NCBI GenBank assembly: GCA_029262455.1 | Contig: JAJCZJ010000048.1 | Coordinates: 62,001-126,000 of the forward strand | Length of the DNA: 64,000 bases | Direction: 5' to 3' | DNA from: Deltaproteobacteria bacterium | GTDB taxonomy: Bacteria; Desulfobacterota; Binatia; HRBIN30; CADEER01 | Shown here: positions 53,438-62,553 of the stretch, one piece after another | Layout: each line of letters starts with the position of its first letter | Position numbering within the stretch: the stretch's first letter is position 1 | The notes under the pieces: model-generated | What the model saw: only the letters and a program-made list of their open reading frames with translations | Told to the model about the DNA's origin: nothing | The model's database searches: none | Program-made: the position numbers and the translations under genes

Positions 53438-54359
53438 TCGAGGTCGAACCCTCGACGTCGACGAAGAGCACGTCGACACCGGCACGCTCGGCGGTGCCGA
53501 TCCCATCACGTCCGAGCACGACCAATGCGGTCGACCACACCTCGGCCGCGGTCGCGCTCGCACTAGCCACGGTTACGATACGCCGCTCCGTAACGGCCCG
53601 CGAGTTGCGCGGGTCCACGATCGGTCTCGCCGCGGACGACGCCGGCGAACGCGAGGTCGATAGGGCGCGCCGCTCCAAACGAATGACCCCAACAGCCTCG
53701 CCGGGCAGCAAACCAGCCGCCAACAGTCGGGATGCATCTCGGATCTCGGCACCCATGGCCAAATGACTCGACCCACCAAAATTGAGAAAAGCCGCTGTCG
53801 CACCACCGTCGTGCAGGGCAACCGCGGCGGCGTCCAGCGCCATGCCCTTACCGATACCGCCGGGGTCGATCTCGATACCCGGCGCCAGATTGGCCGTACC
53901 AGGTCGTCGCGCCAAGACCGCCGAAAGTGGCCGGTGCGAGGTGACCGGCTCCACGCCGCGTTGGACGCCGGTCCCCAACTCGCGCACCAGGGTCCCTACC
54001 GCTGCGTTAAACGCTCCCTTCGAGCGTCTTTCGTAGGCCAGCATCTCGTCCAACGCCCAGCCCAAATCGTCACTGACCGGCTGCCAGCCGGCTCCAGCGC
54101 GACTGTTGAGGACCGCAAGCTCGCCGTCGGGACGCCAAGTCGTGAGCACGTCCTCCCAATGCTCGGCAACCGCGAGCGCCGCCTCCGCGAGCCGCTGCGC
54201 CGCCTCGCGATCGGCCGCATGCACCTCGGCCTGAAAAATCGTCCCCATCACCGGTCGCCCCACTCGAGCGACGGCGGCGGGCTGGAGAATCGTCGGCTCG
54301 ATCTCGGTCCGCCCCGCACATCCGGCGACGATCAGAGCGGCCGCGATCGACCGGTTCAG
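53397..54359 (-). CDS. apbE: ApbE-like FMN transferase lipoprotein
   Basis: ApbE attaches FMN to Thr or Ser of periplasmic proteins. The product, about 320 residues, has a signal with lipobox VAGC, the substrate region GTIFQAEVHA, GIEIDPGGIGKGMALDAAA, FLNFGGSSHLA, and SASATAAEVWSTALVVLGRD. No ATG, GTG or TTG is in frame at the right place; I place the start at CTG 54359, overlapping the stop of the preceding gene as CTGA, because the signal peptide begins there. A longer frame to 54854 exists but is the antisense/other-frame shadow of the upstream gene. It should flavinylate the FMN-binding protein encoded at 54882. Confidence 0.8.
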   Translation of the reverse strand: MNRSIAAALIVAGCAGRTEIEPTILQPAAVARVGRPVMGTIFQAEVHAADREAAQRLAEAALAVAEHWEDVLTTWRPDGELAVLNSRAGAGWQPVSDDLGWALDEMLAYERRSKGAFNAAVGTLVRELGTGVQRGVEPVTSHRPLSAVLARRPGTANLAPGIEIDPGGIGKGMALDAAAVALHDGGATAAFLNFGGSSHLAMGAEIRDASRLLAAGLLPGEAVGVIRLERRALSTSRSPASSAARPIVDPRNSRAVTERRIVTVASASATAAEVWSTALVVLGRDGIGTAERAGVDVLFVDVEGSTSTKGFPLENLELRE

Positions 54360-54877
54360 TGGGCGGATTGCGGTCGCGAATTGCCGGCGGTGTAGTCGCT
54401 CGGAGCGTCGAACAAGAGAGCGCGGCCAACGGCGATCATCAGCCAGAGAATCGCCCCTTCGAGCGCCAGGAACATCAGCACCTTGAGATAGGCAAAACCT
54501 GGGTGCACGAAGCGAACACCCCAGCCGCACAACTCGCCACCAATCCCCGACACGAAGGCCACTGCGATGCCGGTTGCTTTGACCCGCATCGAAATCGGCA
54601 CAAACAGCACCAGATGGGTCAGGGTCATGAGCAGAATGCCCATTGCGAACGAGTGGAAGTGCAAGACTTCGAGCAGCCCAGCAACTGATCGCGGACGCAA
54701 AAACCGTTCTTCGTTGCCGCGGTAGTAATCCACCACCGACGCCGGGTCGAGGCTCATCTTGGAGAAGTAGAGGCCAGCGTTGCTCACCCAAAGGATGAAA
54801 GTGTAGGCGAGGAAGCACCATACGATTACCTTGAGAAGCCGATTGCGCGTCCACTCTCCAGTTACGACGAAACGCAC
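54356..54877 (-). CDS. Membrane protein of the FMN-binding/ApbE operon
   Basis: This 173-residue protein has about five hydrophobic segments (VIVWCFLAYTFILWV, FHSFAMGILLMTLTHLVLFV, ATGIAVAFVSGIGG, LMFLALEGAILWLMI) and three to four conserved-looking histidines (LHFHSFA, THLV, VHPGF) that could bind haem or metal. The GTG start is four bases after the stop of the FMN-binding gene. It is likely the transmembrane electron carrier of the flavin module. No cytochrome signature is definite. Confidence 0.6.
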   Translation of the reverse strand: MRFVVTGEWTRNRLLKVIVWCFLAYTFILWVSNAGLYFSKMSLDPASVVDYYRGNEERFLRPRSVAGLLEVLHFHSFAMGILLMTLTHLVLFVPISMRVKATGIAVAFVSGIGGELCGWGVRFVHPGFAYLKVLMFLALEGAILWLMIAVGRALLFDAPSDYTAGNSRPQSAH

Positions 54878-54881
54878 TTGC

Positions 54882-55436
54882 TCAGCGTCCCGCCAACAGC
54901 ACCGAGTGAATCGCCAGGGCCCGCCGGATGCCACCGTTGATCGCCTGGGCTGTCAGCGTTGCGCCGGTAATCCCCGCAATCCGTCCACCGATCTTCAGAT
55001 CCGTGCGCTGATCGGCTCCTCGGTACTGCAACAACCACCGATCCGCTGGCAGATACTCCAGCGGTTCGTAAAATGCCAAGACGTGCGTACCCGACACCGC
55101 TCCGGTGCCGTCCAAGACGACCAAAAATGTCTCGGGAAACGTCCGCACCTGATGCGTGTCAATAAATGCGTAGCCGAGCAGACGATCCGATTCGTAACCG
55201 GCATAGGCCGTGATGAAGTCCGATTCGACCGGCTCCCGACCGGCTCGCTCAATCGCAGTGCGCTGCTGTGGAGTGAGAAAGAACTCCATCTCCTCCATCC
55301 GCGTCGCACCGGGAAATGCCAAACCCTGGACCTCGTCGCGCGAATGGAACACCTTTCCCTCAGCCTCAGGTACCTGGGGAGGCAGAAGCAACAGGAGGGC
55401 GATCACGCCCAAGACAAGTCGTTGAAAAGAAAGCAT
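54882..55436 (-). CDS. Exported FMN-binding domain protein
   Basis: The 184-residue periplasmic protein has a signal peptide and an FMN-binding domain with the flavinylation motif ITGATLTAQA, in which Thr160 is the expected acceptor. The rest of the family pattern (YAGYESDRLLGYAFID, VVLDGTGAVSGTHVLAF) is present. The domain is the same type as in NqrC/RnfG and extracytoplasmic flavin carriers. With ApbE in the same operon the flavin attachment is well supported. A Fur box lies 36 bases upstream of the ATG, linking it to iron starvation. Confidence 0.82.
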   Translation of the reverse strand: MLSFQRLVLGVIALLLLLPPQVPEAEGKVFHSRDEVQGLAFPGATRMEEMEFFLTPQQRTAIERAGREPVESDFITAYAGYESDRLLGYAFIDTHQVRTFPETFLVVLDGTGAVSGTHVLAFYEPLEYLPADRWLLQYRGADQRTDLKIGGRIAGITGATLTAQAINGGIRRALAIHSVLLAGR

Positions 55437-55471
55437 AAGTTGGATTTTGGCGATATCGGGAAGGCTGATGC

Positions 55472-55490
55472 GATATTGAAACTCATTTTC
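55472..55490. promoter_or_regulatory. Fur box upstream of the FMN-binding operon
   Basis: The 19-base sequence GATATTGAAACTCATTTTC matches the classic GATAATGATAATCATTATC Fur box at 15 of 19 positions. Its core TGAAACT-C-ATTTTCA fits the 7-1-7 inverted repeat. It sits 36-54 bases before the operon ATG and just downstream of fur itself. Confidence 0.75.
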
Positions 55491-55565
55491 ACTTAGTTCG
55501 CAAGCCGCCCCCTGTCAATCGCATCCAACGCGGAGAATCGAGAGCCCGCACGGGCCCTGTGGCGG

Positions 55566-56027
55566 TTAGTTCTCGCGACCGCGACGGCGGCAATCGAGAC
55601 AGACCCCGTAGAGCTCCATCTTGTGCCCCCGGAGCTCAAAGCCGAGACGTCGTGCGGTCTCTTCCTGCAGGGCCTCGATGCGATCTTCTTCGAATTCAAC
55701 GATCTTGCCGCACCGCTCGCAGATGAGGTGATCGTGGTGATCCTTCTCCGCGATCTCGTAACGCGCCTCACCATTGCGGAAGTGCCTCTCGTCTGCGAGA
55801 CCGCACTCGGTGAGGAGTTTCATCGTGCGGTAGACGGTGGCGTAGCCGATTCGCGGATTCTGCTTGCGAACCGCTCCGTAGAGCTCCTCTACGCTGACGT
55901 GGCCGGCGCCCTTGAGGAAGATTTCGACAATCGCGTCCCGCTGGGCAGTCGACTTGAGCCGCTGCTCGCGCAGGTAGGTCTTGAATCGGGCAAAACCCTC
56001 ATCCGCCAAACGATTCGACTTCGCCAT
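55566..56027 (-). CDS. fur: Ferric uptake regulator Fur
   Basis: Fur is an iron-sensing repressor that uses Fe(II). This 153-residue protein has the winged-helix domain (QRDAIVEIFL, GYATVYRTMKLL), the metal site HHDHLICERCGKIVEF, and the C-terminal CLDC zinc motif. It resembles Fur more than PerR or Zur, but the metal cannot be proven by eye. It overlaps by 29 bases the end of the gene at 55999. The FMN-binding/ApbE operon with its Fur box is immediately downstream on the same strand. Confidence 0.9.
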   Translation of the reverse strand: MAKSNRLADEGFARFKTYLREQRLKSTAQRDAIVEIFLKGAGHVSVEELYGAVRKQNPRIGYATVYRTMKLLTECGLADERHFRNGEARYEIAEKDHHDHLICERCGKIVEFEEDRIEALQEETARRLGFELRGHKMELYGVCLDCRRRGREN

Positions 56028-56370
56028 CCGCCGTCATCTCGCTGAGTGCAGCAACTCGAGCCGCCGCCCGATCGAGCAGCGATCTCGTCGCCGGCGACAA
56101 GTACACGTCCTCGTATCCGCGCACCGCAAGCTCATCGATCATAACGTCAATGTGAGAGTCGATCGGAAGGTTTCGATCCAGAAAGATGACTTCCTCTTCA
56201 CCGACGCGACAGCGACCGCTCCGAACCCTGTACCCGACTTCCCGCAAAAGGCGCTCCTCGCGGACGACGATACCGAGTTTCTCGGCGACACCCTTGAGCT
56301 CTTCCAACAGCGCAACTTGCTCCGGGCTATCCGGCCTCTTCTCCTTCTGCTTCTTCCTCTTCAACGTCAC
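55999..56370 (-). CDS. Hypothetical protein upstream of fur
   Basis: This 123-residue protein is unrecognised. It begins with a Lys/Arg-rich segment (TLKRKKQKEKRPD), then an alpha/beta-looking region with LGIVVREERLLRE and VGEEEVIFLDRNLPIDSHIDVMIDELA. GTG at 56370 is preferred over 56376 and earlier options, because AAGGA is eight bases upstream. Its end overlaps the fur start, so the two are translationally linked, and it may be expressed as part of the fur unit. Confidence 0.55.
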   Translation of the reverse strand: MTLKRKKQKEKRPDSPEQVALLEELKGVAEKLGIVVREERLLREVGYRVRSGRCRVGEEEVIFLDRNLPIDSHIDVMIDELAVRGYEDVYLSPATRSLLDRAAARVAALSEMTADGEVESFGG

Positions 56371-56563
56371 AGCCACAGTCCTTCGAAAATAGTAGAACCC
56401 AGCCTGCATTGTAAAGGACAGGCACCAACAGCCCGCGAATCAATCTGCTTTCCCATAGCACCAAGCGCGAGCTACAATCGTAGGTGCAAAACGCGATGCC
56501 GGAGAAAACAAGTTCACATCGAGTGCGTCCAGCACAATTGGAGACCAAAGTGGGTGAGTCACG

Positions 56564-57403
56564 ATGATCAAATCGCTCCTAGTAGGACTCGACGGGTCGG
56601 AACATTCACAGACTGCCGGCGCCTACGCGCAATGGCTGGCCAAGAAGCTCGGCGGCCAAATCACAGCACTGCACATCGTCGACCTCGCTTCGATTGAGGG
56701 CACATTTTTCCACGACATCTCGGGCTCTTTGGGCTTCGAGCCATATCTCGATCTATCGTCGAAGGTCCGTGAGGCGCTTCACGAACGCGGCGAACAGATT
56801 CTGGGATCCTTTCTTCAAAGTAGTCGCGACCAAGGTCTGAGCGTCGAGATGGTCAACACCCTCGGGGTCATCGCCAACGAAATCGCCGAGCACGCGAGAA
56901 TTGCCGACCTCGTGATCATCGGCCACCGCGGAGTCAACGAAAAGTACACGACTGGGTTACTCGGCAGCACCGCCGAAAGCGTCACTCGCAAAAGCCCCAA
57001 GCCGGTCTTCGTAACCCCGATGAAGTTCCGCGAGTGCAAGAACCCGCTCCTGGCATACGACGGCAGCAGCAAGGCAGCCGCCGTCATGCACGACGCCGCA
57101 GAGTTCTGCCTGCAGCTCGGCACCGATCTGACGGTCCTCACCGTGAATCACGAGGAAGACCGCGCTCAGGAGATTCTAGAAGAGGCTAGGAAGTACCTGA
57201 AGGCATACAATCTCGAGGTCACCTTAGAGGCACAGCGCACCGGCAACGCGCCGGAGAGGATTGCCAACTTCATTCACGAGCGCGGCCACGACCTGCTGTT
57301 CATCGGCGCCTACGGACACAGTCGAATTATCGAGATGGTTCTCGGCAGCACTACCGAGTACGTCCTGCGCAACGCCGATTGCCCGGTCTACCTACACCGA
57401 TAG
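56564..57403 (+). CDS. Tandem-domain universal stress protein
   Basis: The 279-residue protein contains two UspA domains. The first begins KSLLVGLDGSEHS and has the ATP loop GHRGVNEKYTTGLLGS. The second begins NPLLAYDGSSKA and has GAYGHSRIIEMVLGS, matching the G-x2-G-x9-G-S motif that binds ATP. Such double-domain Usps bind ATP and respond to stress or energy shortage. It is 193 bases from the divergent gene at 55999. Confidence 0.88.
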   Translation: MIKSLLVGLDGSEHSQTAGAYAQWLAKKLGGQITALHIVDLASIEGTFFHDISGSLGFEPYLDLSSKVREALHERGEQILGSFLQSSRDQGLSVEMVNTLGVIANEIAEHARIADLVIIGHRGVNEKYTTGLLGSTAESVTRKSPKPVFVTPMKFRECKNPLLAYDGSSKAAAVMHDAAEFCLQLGTDLTVLTVNHEEDRAQEILEEARKYLKAYNLEVTLEAQRTGNAPERIANFIHERGHDLLFIGAYGHSRIIEMVLGSTTEYVLRNADCPVYLHR

Positions 57404-57451
57404 TTGGGGGCTCGCGTCACCCGACTCTCTCTGTTTTCTTGGGCATCGGCA

Positions 57452-58861
57452 ATGCAACCGATCCCGCACACCTCCGGCCCGGCAGTTGCGTCGGTGTTTC
57501 ACCGTCTCCTGGCGCTGGTATACCTCGGCGCTTGGGTCTCACTGCTATGGCAAGTCGATGTACTGATCGGTTCCCGCGGGTTACTGCCGCTCACCGAATG
57601 GCTCGCCAAGACCGACGCATCTCTCCAAACCTTCGCAAGCTTCCCTACGGTCCTACTTTGGGCACCCAGCGACTTCGCGCTACACGCAGGGATTTGGTGC
57701 GGCATCGCCATCAGCGCAGTCTGGATCGTCGGTTTTGGTAGCCGCGCCTGCGCTTTCGTATCCGCCCTGCTGTACCTGTCCTACGCAACCGCCGCCCGCG
57801 AATTTCTCCACTTCCAGTGGGACAACATGCTGATCGAAGCCGGGGTACTAGCCGCCTTCCTACCACGCGATCGTTCGGCAAACTGGATTCACATCCTATT
57901 CCGCGTCTTGCTCTTCAAGCTTTATCTCGAATCGGGTATCGCCAAATGGCAGTCCCACTTAGGGGACTGGCACGACGGCAGTGCCATGACCTTCTACTAC
58001 GAGACCGCGCCTCTACCTACGTGGATCGCCTGGTACGCGCACGCCTTGCCTCAGTGGTGGCACGAGCTCGAAAGCCGCCTCGTCTTGGTACTCGAGCTGC
58101 TCGTACCGTGGGCCATCTTTGGACCGCGGTCGGCCCGACTCACTTGCTGCGCCGTGCTCACCGCATTCCAACTCGTCAACATCGCGTCCGCCAACTACGG
58201 CTTCTTCTGCTACCTCTCGCTAGCCTTACACGTCTTTCTCCTCGACGACCGAGATCTCCGCCGAACACCAGCAACAGCCCAGGTCGAGCTCAAGCTGCAA
58301 AATCTCCGAACCCTCGCCGCTGCCACATTCGCCACTGCCTACATCGGCCTCTCAACAGTCGAAGCGATCTTCGCATTTGCACCGCCCGGAACACTGCCGC
58401 AGACCTTCGCCACCGCACGGTCGACCTATCGACCGTGGCGGGTCGTCAACACCTACCACCTCTTCGGCCACATCACGCGCCAGCGAATCGAAACGGAAAT
58501 ACAGACCTTCGACGGAACCCGCTGGAAGCCACACCACCTGCGATACAAACCCGGTGCTGCAGCGGATCGGCCACCTTTTGTCGCGCCACATCAGCCGCGC
58601 ATCGACTTCAGGTTATGGTTCTACGGCCTATCGTATCAACGCGGGACGCCGACGTACGTTCAGGCCTTGGTAGAACGCATTTGCATCGACCCAAACGCCG
58701 TCGACGACCTCTTCTCGGAGTCGCTACCAGTAGCTCCACAGGCGGTCCGCCTGGTCTTCTGGGACTATCGGTTCACGGCCACTCACGACGCGTCGCAATG
58801 GTGGCACCGCACACAGGTCGCAACCTCCCATCCCGTTCTGTGCAGTCGCTTTCGCGAGTGA
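57452..58861 (+). CDS. Lipase maturation factor-like membrane protein
   Basis: The protein, about 470 residues, resembles the lipase maturation factor (LMF1) family, which in eukaryotes folds lipases in the ER; bacterial roles are unknown. It has many hydrophobic segments in the N-terminal 300 residues, the family core REFLHFQWDNMLIEAG, then LLFKLYLESGIAKWQS (conserved helix with Lys-x-x-Ser), YYETAPLPTWIAWY, and a soluble C-terminal domain. I use the ATG at 57452; a TTG at 57404 directly after the previous stop would add 16 residues. It is probably co-transcribed with the Usp gene. Confidence 0.8.
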   Translation: MQPIPHTSGPAVASVFHRLLALVYLGAWVSLLWQVDVLIGSRGLLPLTEWLAKTDASLQTFASFPTVLLWAPSDFALHAGIWCGIAISAVWIVGFGSRACAFVSALLYLSYATAAREFLHFQWDNMLIEAGVLAAFLPRDRSANWIHILFRVLLFKLYLESGIAKWQSHLGDWHDGSAMTFYYETAPLPTWIAWYAHALPQWWHELESRLVLVLELLVPWAIFGPRSARLTCCAVLTAFQLVNIASANYGFFCYLSLALHVFLLDDRDLRRTPATAQVELKLQNLRTLAAATFATAYIGLSTVEAIFAFAPPGTLPQTFATARSTYRPWRVVNTYHLFGHITRQRIETEIQTFDGTRWKPHHLRYKPGAAADRPPFVAPHQPRIDFRLWFYGLSYQRGTPTYVQALVERICIDPNAVDDLFSESLPVAPQAVRLVFWDYRFTATHDASQWWHRTQVATSHPVLCSRFRE

Positions 58862-58877
58862 ATGGGCATCAGAGTCG

Positions 58878-60488
58878 CTACGCAAAACGCTTGCGCAACT
58901 CGAATTTCAGTACCTTGCCAGTGGCGTTACGCGGCAGTGCATCCACAATCTCGAGTTGCTCAGGGATCATCTGGCGCATGACTCCGCGCCCTTCCATGTG
59001 ACCACGGAGCGCAGCAAGTGTGATGTTTTCGGAACCGTCGCGCAGCACCACCGCAGCGCAGGCTCGTTCTCCAGCGACACCGTCCGGCAGACCAAACACC
59101 GCGACATCATCGATATCAGGGTGGGCGTGAAGCTCGTTCTCGATCGCCTGTGCGCTGAGATTTTCTCCTTTGCGGATAATAATATCCTTGAGCCGGCCCG
59201 TCACCCGCAGATAACCAACCTCGTCGATTACGCCGAGGTCCCCCGTGCGCAAGAAACCGTCCGCGGTAAAGGCCGCGTCGTTGAGCGACTCGTCGACGTA
59301 GCCAACGCACAACTGAGGCGCAAACACTTGAATCTCGCCCTCTACACCCTGCCCGACCTCAGCTCCATCGCTCCCCACGGTGCGAAGGACGCATCCAGGA
59401 CTGGGGCGGCCGTCGGTCGCGCAGCGCTTGTCCTCCGGGTCGTCAGGGACCCCAGTCGTCACCATTGGGCACTCGGTCAACCCATAGGCGCGAAAGCTCG
59501 TAGCACCAAGGCGCTCACCAACTTTGCGTACCAACTCGGGTGGGATCCCGGCTGCGCCAGTACCCGCCGTCCTGAGGCTCGCGACGCGAGCCGGAGTGAG
59601 GGAAGACGAGGCCATCAGGCCTTGCAGAATCACGGGTGGGCCACCGGCGGAAGTCACGTGCTCCTTCTCGATCAGGTCGATCGCCGATTCCGCTGTCCAT
59701 GTGTCCAAGTAAACGACACGTGACGCCGCCATCAACGGCAACAAAACGAAGGACACGAGGCCACCGATGTGAGTCAATGGAAACTGCAACAGACCGACAT
59801 CGTCACGGCTGGTCTGCATCGCGTTCATGCTCGCGACGCAGTACCACCCAATCGTCGAGCTCGTGTGCATCACACCTTTCGGATCGGCGGTCGTGCCGGA
59901 CGTGTAGAACAGCATCGACACTTCCTCAGGTGAGCGACGATACGGTCTAGTGATCGGATCCGCATCGAGGAGATCGGCAAAGCGTGACATCCCATCGCCC
60001 GGGTCGCCGCGCACAACGACGACATGGCCGAGTTGCTCGCACTCGCCGCGCACTTTTTCGGCCATCGCGCGATAATCAAAGCCGCGAAACTCTCCCGGGA
60101 CGAAGAGCGCGCGCGACTCTGCCTGGCGGGCAATAAAACTGACTTCGCGCTCCCGATAAATCGGGATGATCGGGTTATTGACGGCTCCGATCCAGTCGAT
60201 TGCAGTCGCCAACACCGCGGCCTCCCACCAACTGGGAATCTCCCAGGTGATGATGTCGCCCGGACCAAGCCCGAGCTGACGAAGCCCGCCGGCCAATGCC
60301 TGGGCGCGACCGACAAAATCGCCCACCGTCAGACGGACGGGACCGTCGATCAGGATCTCGCGCTCGGGGCAAACCTCGAGTTGACGTGCGGCAACCTCTG
60401 CCAGTCCCGGGCGCGGCCACTCGCCCGAGTCCTGATGCCGCCGGACGCGTTCGGCCGACAAGAAACGACGGAAACGGTCAGCGGCCAT
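58878..60488 (-). CDS. AMP-dependent acyl-CoA synthetase/ligase
   Basis: The 536-residue enzyme has the adenylation motifs YTSGTTADPKGVM (A3), RAYGLTECPM (A5), GFLRTGDLGVIDEVGYLRVTGR (A7/A8) and NATGKVLKFELRKRF (A10 Lys). The A3 loop has ADPKG in place of GRPKG, as in cyclohexanecarboxylate/benzoate-type ligases. The ATG at 60488 is preferred over a TTG at 60497. It is 16 bases after the SufT gene. It may activate an acid for the Fe-S-dependent pathway. Confidence 0.88.
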   Translation of the reverse strand: MAADRFRRFLSAERVRRHQDSGEWPRPGLAEVAARQLEVCPEREILIDGPVRLTVGDFVGRAQALAGGLRQLGLGPGDIITWEIPSWWEAAVLATAIDWIGAVNNPIIPIYREREVSFIARQAESRALFVPGEFRGFDYRAMAEKVRGECEQLGHVVVVRGDPGDGMSRFADLLDADPITRPYRRSPEEVSMLFYTSGTTADPKGVMHTSSTIGWYCVASMNAMQTSRDDVGLLQFPLTHIGGLVSFVLLPLMAASRVVYLDTWTAESAIDLIEKEHVTSAGGPPVILQGLMASSSLTPARVASLRTAGTGAAGIPPELVRKVGERLGATSFRAYGLTECPMVTTGVPDDPEDKRCATDGRPSPGCVLRTVGSDGAEVGQGVEGEIQVFAPQLCVGYVDESLNDAAFTADGFLRTGDLGVIDEVGYLRVTGRLKDIIIRKGENLSAQAIENELHAHPDIDDVAVFGLPDGVAGERACAAVVLRDGSENITLAALRGHMEGRGVMRQMIPEQLEIVDALPRNATGKVLKFELRKRFA

Positions 60489-60504
60489 GCATCCCAACGA
60501 GTTG

Positions 60505-61047
60505 CTAGTCCATCCCCAGCTTGGAGCGGCCCTCCGGCGAAATCATCTGAGGGCTCCACGGCGGATCCCAAACGACATCAACCGTGGCTGCGGCAACGCC
60601 CGGCAGGCTCTCGATGCGTTGCTTCGCATCCATCGAAATCGGACCGCCCATCCCGCATCCGGGAGCCGTCAGCGTCATCTTGACGTCAACGACGCTGCCA
60701 TCAGTGCCGGCGGCAATGCGCATATCGTAGACGAGACCAAGGTCGACGATGTTCACCGGAATTTCAGGGTCGTAAACCCCTTTTAGCTGTTCCCAAATCG
60801 CACCTTCCGTGACCGGTCCAGAAGTCTCAGCACTAGGCACAGCTGCTGCCACCTCTTTACCGATCGCGTCCGCGTCCGCCCCGGCCACCCGAAACAAGCC
60901 GCCGAGGCTCGGAATCTGAAGTGTGAAACTCCCACCTAGCGACTGGGTAATCGACGCCTTGGTGCCAGATACGACTTGCACCGTGTTGCCTTGCGGGATC
61001 TGCACCGCCTCGCAATCGCGCGAGAATTCAATCTCCTCGTAGCTCAT
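60505..61047 (-). CDS. sufT: SufT-like Fe-S maturation protein (MIP18/DUF59)
   Basis: This is a 180-residue protein of the SufT type: a small N-terminal domain, then the MIP18 (DUF59) core LKGVYDPEIPVNIVDLGLVYDM, LTAPGCGMGGPIS with its Cys, and IESLPGV followed by VVWDPPWSPQMIS. SufT helps mature Fe-S proteins, notably lipoyl synthase and aconitase in Gram-positives. It is coupled to the ferredoxin gene (6-base gap) and to the acyl-CoA ligase downstream. Confidence 0.85.
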   Translation of the reverse strand: MSYEEIEFSRDCEAVQIPQGNTVQVVSGTKASITQSLGGSFTLQIPSLGGLFRVAGADADAIGKEVAAAVPSAETSGPVTEGAIWEQLKGVYDPEIPVNIVDLGLVYDMRIAAGTDGSVVDVKMTLTAPGCGMGGPISMDAKQRIESLPGVAAATVDVVWDPPWSPQMISPEGRSKLGMD

Positions 61048-61053
61048 CGGTCG

Positions 61054-61407
61054 CTAACCATCCCAGCCCCATTTTTGCTTATTGGCCTCGATTTGCTCGG
61101 CTGACGGCTTGTCCTTGTCGTCATTGGGAGAGACCTCGAAGTCGTCGATCTTCTCGAGCATTTTATAGTTGAGCGGGGTATCTTCCTCAAATACTTCAGG
61201 CACGGCTTCTTCCTCGAAAATCGCCTGCCACGGACACTCAGGCTCACAGGCGCCGCAGTCGATGCACTCGTCCGGGTGGATATAGAGTTGATTCGGAAAG
61301 GACTCAGAATCGCTACCGGTATACTTGTAGATGCAATCGACCGGACAAACCGCCACACAAGCAGTGTCAACACAGTCCCGGCACAGTCGGGTAATGATGT
61401 AGGTCAT
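61054..61407 (-). CDS. 7Fe/8Fe bacterial ferredoxin
   Basis: The 117-residue cytosolic ferredoxin has the N-terminal cluster cysteines [17 protein letters not shown] and the second motif [12 protein letters not shown], giving two Fe-S clusters, with an acidic C-terminal tail typical of FdxA-type proteins (EEDTPLNY...). It is a low-potential electron carrier. It is the first gene of the ferredoxin-SufT-ligase operon, which lies on the minus strand. Confidence 0.9.
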   Translation of the reverse strand: MTYIITRLCRDCVDTACVAVCPVDCIYKYTGSDSESFPNQLYIHPDECIDCGACEPECPWQAIFEEEAVPEVFEEDTPLNYKMLEKIDDFEVSPNDDKDKPSAEQIEANKQKWGWDG

Positions 61408-61622
61408 GGCTTCAGTCTCCTCGTTCTTTCGGGTGCCGTGACTCGAATTCCGAGTCCATCTTATCGGGAATCGGACTCACGTATCAGACCAGCCGGCTGC
61501 TGCACAGCAGCCAAGCACCCAGACGCCGCAAGGCCGAACCAACGATTCAGCTTAGGTATTTGTTTTCAACGGACCGGCCGAAAAAGTCAACGGGCCACAG
61601 GCCTCTGAGGTCCTCGGCCCTC
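61408..61622. other. Intergenic gap between T2SS and ferredoxin operons
   Basis: This 215-bp gap contains an imperfect inverted repeat GAGTCC / GGACTC around 61450-61480 and a CCTCTGAGG palindrome near 61604-61612, just downstream of the gspN end. No promoter or gene was recognised. Confidence 0.35.
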
Positions 61623-62540
61623 TCAGCGCACTCGGGGCTTGCTCAGCGTCCCGGTGATCGAAATCGGCGCATCGGCTCGAGCCCCTTTCTTCCGAGGGAT
61701 TAGCGACACCAGTCCCTTCACCTCGGGCCGAGCATCCGCGGCCGGCTGAATGGTGACCTTCAGATCCAAAACACTCTGATCGAAGGGTGCCCTGACGCCA
61801 ATCTGCCCCGACCCCGAAATCTCGACGTCGGGACCTGTCGACGAAAACTCTTGGATCTCAAGGCGCCCACCCTGAAAGGTGAATACCGCCTTGGTCTCGA
61901 GAAAGGCTAAGTCCAACATCGGAATCGAGGCGAGCACCAAACCCTCCGACCCAGCCCGATCGAGATAGAGCTCCCCCTCGGCGCGCATCTTGTCGACGTC
62001 CCCCGCCGGGCCCTCTAACTCCACGTATCCGGAGAGTAATCCGAAGATCTGCCCTTCTTCGAAGAGTTCCTGCAACGGGCCGTAGCGCGCGACCTGCAAA
62101 TCTTCAATCTGCACGATGCTGCGTTGCAGGTCGTCACCACCCGTCCAACGCGCTTTGAGCTTGCCAGAGTACAGGTCGCCCTTGATATCCGCTTTTGAAA
62201 GGCGCCCCTGCAAGACGCCGGCGAGGCCGGGCCAAAGGTAGGCACGCGGCACCTCGAGGATCGGTAACCGACTCCAGTCGGGCCTTCGCACGGTCAAGCC
62301 GCGCAACTCCAGACCACGCGTCATCACGAGGCTGGCGTCGTGCACCGAGACTTCTGCCGGCGCCAGATTCACATCGTTGACCAAACCGTCAACCAAGACT
62401 CGGTACGGGAAATTGATGACGAGAAAGAGAAGAAAGAGGACGATCGTATACAGTGCATACAGAAGAAACCGGCGCGCCGGGAAATCCTCGAACCAATCCC
62501 CAAAATTGACCGCCGGCAGGCGTACTGTAGGAAGTTGCAT
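61623..62540 (-). CDS. gspN: Type II secretion protein GspN-like
   Basis: The 305-residue bitopic protein starts with a short cytosolic part, one hydrophobic helix (FLLYALYTIVLFLLFLVINFPY) and a long periplasmic domain made of beta segments (LELRGLTVRR, ISGSGQIGVRAPF), with no catalytic motif. This fits GspN, an inner-membrane factor near the outer-membrane secretin, and the AsmA-like beta pattern. It is followed upstream in reading direction by the gspM and gspL genes, so the assignment is mainly by context. Confidence 0.72.
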   Translation of the reverse strand: MQLPTVRLPAVNFGDWFEDFPARRFLLYALYTIVLFLLFLVINFPYRVLVDGLVNDVNLAPAEVSVHDASLVMTRGLELRGLTVRRPDWSRLPILEVPRAYLWPGLAGVLQGRLSKADIKGDLYSGKLKARWTGGDDLQRSIVQIEDLQVARYGPLQELFEEGQIFGLLSGYVELEGPAGDVDKMRAEGELYLDRAGSEGLVLASIPMLDLAFLETKAVFTFQGGRLEIQEFSSTGPDVEISGSGQIGVRAPFDQSVLDLKVTIQPAADARPEVKGLVSLIPRKKGARADAPISITGTLSKPRVR

Positions 62541-62553
62541 CTGCCCGACCCGC

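Noticed and set aside
53397-54854. A 485-residue reading frame covering apbE and the region upstream
   Set aside because: The first 165 codons lie over the membrane protein gene in another frame and look like a shadow. The real apbE starts near 54359.
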